Positions 62,281 through 64,000 of a stretch of 64,000 bases of DNA are shown one piece after another. Source of the stretch: an uncultured Pirellula sp. (lineage in GTDB: Bacteria; Planctomycetota; Planctomycetia; Pirellulales; Pirellulaceae); the NCBI GenBank assembly GCA_903858115.1, contig CAIOHR010000055.1, positions 186,001 to 250,000 of the forward strand, given 5' to 3'. The translations under genes and the position numbers were made by a program. Positions within the stretch are counted from its first letter, which is position 1, and each line of letters begins with the position of its first letter. The notes beneath the pieces are model-generated. The model was not told the origin of the DNA. It worked only from the letters and a program-made list of their open reading frames with translations, and did not search any database.

Positions 62281-63192
62281 TTATTTCATCGCGTGCTTTT
62301 CAAAGAACTCCCACATTATGTCGTTTGCCGAGATATTCATGGTGGACCTACCCAGTGTTTTCAGCCGAGGCTCTTGGCCCGGCCAAGTGTGCCCACCACC
62401 TTCGATCTCGACAAGTACGACTTCCGCACCGTTTTTGCCCGATCCGTAAGTCTTGCGTGAGACGATCATGCCATCCTCGGATTTATCGGTGAGTTTGGTA
62501 ACGACCGGTACCTTCTCACAATCATTTGCTTTAACCCAAGCCTGAATCGAATGCTCGACGGAGTAGAACTCCGTCCCAGAGAGCCCTTTGCCCTTGCCCC
62601 CCTTGAATGGAGCGTTCTCATCGTCAGTCCCGTGAAAGTGAATCACCGATACTGGGCGTATCGGCTTGCAGCGTTCTGTCCCAATTGGCCCACCGACTGG
62701 GGCAATCGCGGCGATGCGATCCGATAGCTCAGATGCAAGCCGATACGACATGATCGCACCGTTCGACATGCCTGTCGCAAAGACCCGTTTTGCGTCGATG
62801 TTTACTGACTTAGCAAGGTCATCTAGGATCCTGCGGGTGAACTCGACATCATCGATCTCGTTAGTCATCGCATAGCCGCAGCAATTGCCGCCATTAAATG
62901 TCAACAATCTCTCTAATCGCCCAGTGCCGTTAGGATAGACAACAATGAATCCCGCTACATCAGACTTTTTATTGAGGCCGCTGAATGCGACCATGTTGTT
63001 GGCGTTGGCACCGCCGCCGTGAAAGGCCAATACGACGGGTGTTGGCTTTTTCGAATCGTACTTCGGCGGGATATGGACAAGATAGCTACGCTCAATGCCA
63101 TCTGCTTGGATTATACGGTTGTAGTCACCCTGCCCCATTGGATTACCATCCGCCATGAAAAGCATCGCAAGTGCGGTTAGCAAATGAATCAT
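62281..63192 (-). CDS. PHB-depolymerase/feruloyl-esterase-like secreted hydrolase
   Basis: 303 residues from the ATG at 63192, which opens a short signal peptide (MIHLLTALAMLFMADG). The alpha/beta-hydrolase core shows PVVLAFHGGGANANNM, the nucleophile elbow TGMSNGAIMS (Ser143), HFHGTDDENAP with the probable acid, and GGGHTWPG with the probable catalytic His. This is the LpqC/PHB depolymerase-like arrangement (polyhydroxybutyrate, acetyl-xylan or feruloyl esters). A Cys pair (NCCGY) sits in the lid region. Substrate unknown. Confidence 0.85.
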   Translation of the reverse strand: MIHLLTALAMLFMADGNPMGQGDYNRIIQADGIERSYLVHIPPKYDSKKPTPVVLAFHGGGANANNMVAFSGLNKKSDVAGFIVVYPNGTGRLERLLTFNGGNCCGYAMTNEIDDVEFTRRILDDLAKSVNIDAKRVFATGMSNGAIMSYRLASELSDRIAAIAPVGGPIGTERCKPIRPVSVIHFHGTDDENAPFKGGKGKGLSGTEFYSVEHSIQAWVKANDCEKVPVVTKLTDKSEDGMIVSRKTYGSGKNGAEVVLVEIEGGGHTWPGQEPRLKTLGRSTMNISANDIMWEFFEKHAMK

Positions 63193-63425
63193 GAACCAAG
63201 TCTCCGTTGGCAAAGAGTTTTGTATAGCGAGCACCAGTTTAGCTGTCCCTTATCGTGTTCTGACTCAACCCGTTAATTTGGTGGTTAGTGGTAAGTCAAA
63301 AGTCGGTGCACCGTGCAAGTATCCTCGTATCCACCAGCCTTCGGTAACCACATCCTCTTTGCAAAGCGAAAAGGGAGAGGGAGTCGGAATTGTTCCATAA
63401 CGACAATTCATCATACTGCGGTTGC

Positions 63426-64000
63426 CTATTTCATCGGTGGCACCGGGAGTTTGACACCGTTGGTGGTTAGCACTTGAAACTCGTGTGCTCGGTAGGGGCC
63501 GTCGTACTTCCATACCATCTTCTTGTCTCGTGTTACTTCAAAGACTTTGATTCCCTTGGTGGCATGATACGAAGTAATCACCGTGTTTCCATTGGGTAAT
63601 CGTTGGCCGCCACACGGATCATCAAAAGGCTTTAGGTCGGGAAAGTCTGCGTTCGAGATTCTCCAAACGATATTGCCAGCCTCATCAAACTCGACTGTTT
63701 TGTTACCATGGGTAAGGTTCACCAACGTGTTACCATTTTCAAGCCGTATCGCTGTGAATGGCCAATTCTCCGCAGCGCGGCCCCCTAGCGATTCGAGATC
63801 TGTCTTCAGGACTCGAATCACCTCCCCTTGAGAATTGTACTCTTTGACATTAAACGCCAGCAAATGAGGGACCAAGTAGTTTCCGTTTGACAGCTTGCGA
63901 GCCATCCGCGTTTGCATATGAGCATTATCGGTCTCAGGCTTTAAATTTACGGTCACGGCGACGGTGCCATCCGTGGTGATTTCCAGAAGTTTTGGTTCCT
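63426..64000 (-). CDS. Beta-propeller-like protein, C-terminal part (runs off window)
   Basis: The frame is open through the right edge; the visible 191 residues end at the stop at 63426. Repeated short blades have the pattern RKLSNGNYLVPHLL, RLENGNTLVNLTHGN and RLPNGNTVITSYHA followed by VFEV-D-KKMVWKYDG, typical of arylsulfotransferase-like or PQQ-like beta-propellers in planctomycetes. The signal peptide and start lie outside the window. A GTG at 63956 is internal, not a start. Function unknown. Confidence 0.75.
   Translation of the reverse strand, partial: EPKLLEITTDGTVAVTVNLKPETDNAHMQTRMARKLSNGNYLVPHLLAFNVKEYNSQGEVIRVLKTDLESLGGRAAENWPFTAIRLENGNTLVNLTHGNKTVEFDEAGNIVWRISNADFPDLKPFDDPCGGQRLPNGNTVITSYHATKGIKVFEVTRDKKMVWKYDGPYRAHEFQVLTTNGVKLPVPPMK

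Noticed and set aside
1-64000. Prophage or integrated plasmid
   Set aside because: No integrase, capsid, portal, terminase, replication or partition genes were seen, and gene content is typical of the chromosome.

Overview
This 64 kb window looks like a chromosomal segment of a planctomycete, most likely of the Pirellula/Rhodopirellula group. The basis is gene content: DUF1501 and DUF1549/DUF1553 surface proteins in one operon, an ECF sigma factor of the planctomycete/acidobacterial type next to a large Ser/Thr kinase, BatA/von Willebrand factor A (VWA) genes with a DUF4175-like coiled-coil protein, secreted squalene-cyclase-fold and thioredoxin proteins, TolC-family lipoproteins and an exosortase. 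No phage, plasmid, CRISPR or rRNA signature was seen. One tRNA gene is present.

Layout. 1-68 (minus): first codons of a phosphohexomutase cut by the window edge. 307-16083 (plus): an eight-gene collinear cluster. It comprises a coiled-coil membrane protein, BatA-like protein, VWA/GATase-like protein, tandem HtrA-type protease with PDZ, giant coiled-coil membrane protein, secreted PDZ protein, squalene-cyclase-fold protein, and an Sm-like-repeat/thioredoxin fusion. Several start and stop codons overlap. 16135-16261: a 127 bp MITE-like element. 16260-20480 (minus): Gfo/Idh/MocA oxidoreductase and a TolC-family lipoprotein. 20712-24423 (plus): lipoprotein lipase-like hydrolase and an AstD-type aldehyde dehydrogenase.

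24429-28614 (minus): PepSY membrane protein, ApbE-DUF2271 fusion, collagen-like EF-hand protein and an exported intradiol dioxygenase. 28755-32087 (plus): ECF sigma factor and Ser/Thr kinase with TPR tail. 32252-32340 (minus): tRNA-Ser(GCU) with terminator. 32531-36109 (plus): MFS transporter and PQQ-type dehydrogenase. 36259-42755 (minus): a tightly coupled ECF sigma, putative anti-sigma, coiled-coil, DUF1549/1553 and DUF1501 operon, followed by a small secreted protein. 43003-46566: hydrolases, a class IV aminotransferase and a small Cys-rich lipoprotein.

46686-49547 (plus): RecQ helicase with a long C-terminal extension. 49565-50662 (minus): a beta-lactamase-family gene broken by one in-frame amber codon. 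51002-51448 (plus): half-size EamA transporter. 51531-60228 (minus): exosortase, Wzc-like tyrosine autokinase, 1588-residue TPR protein and EpsI, an exosortase/exopolysaccharide export locus. 60606-61844 (minus): glutamate dehydrogenase. 62281-63192 (minus): PHB-depolymerase-like esterase. 63426-64000 (minus): beta-propeller-like protein running off the right edge.

The most coherent multi-gene systems are the 307-16083 envelope cluster, the sigma/DUF1549/DUF1501 operon and the exosortase locus. The strongest unexpected signals are the inactive second protease domain with an inserted PDZ, the six-repeat thioredoxin fusion, the MITE-like element whose ends recur at two other genes, the 9-bp-periodic repeats between divergent lipoprotein genes, and the single amber codon in the beta-lactamase-family gene.
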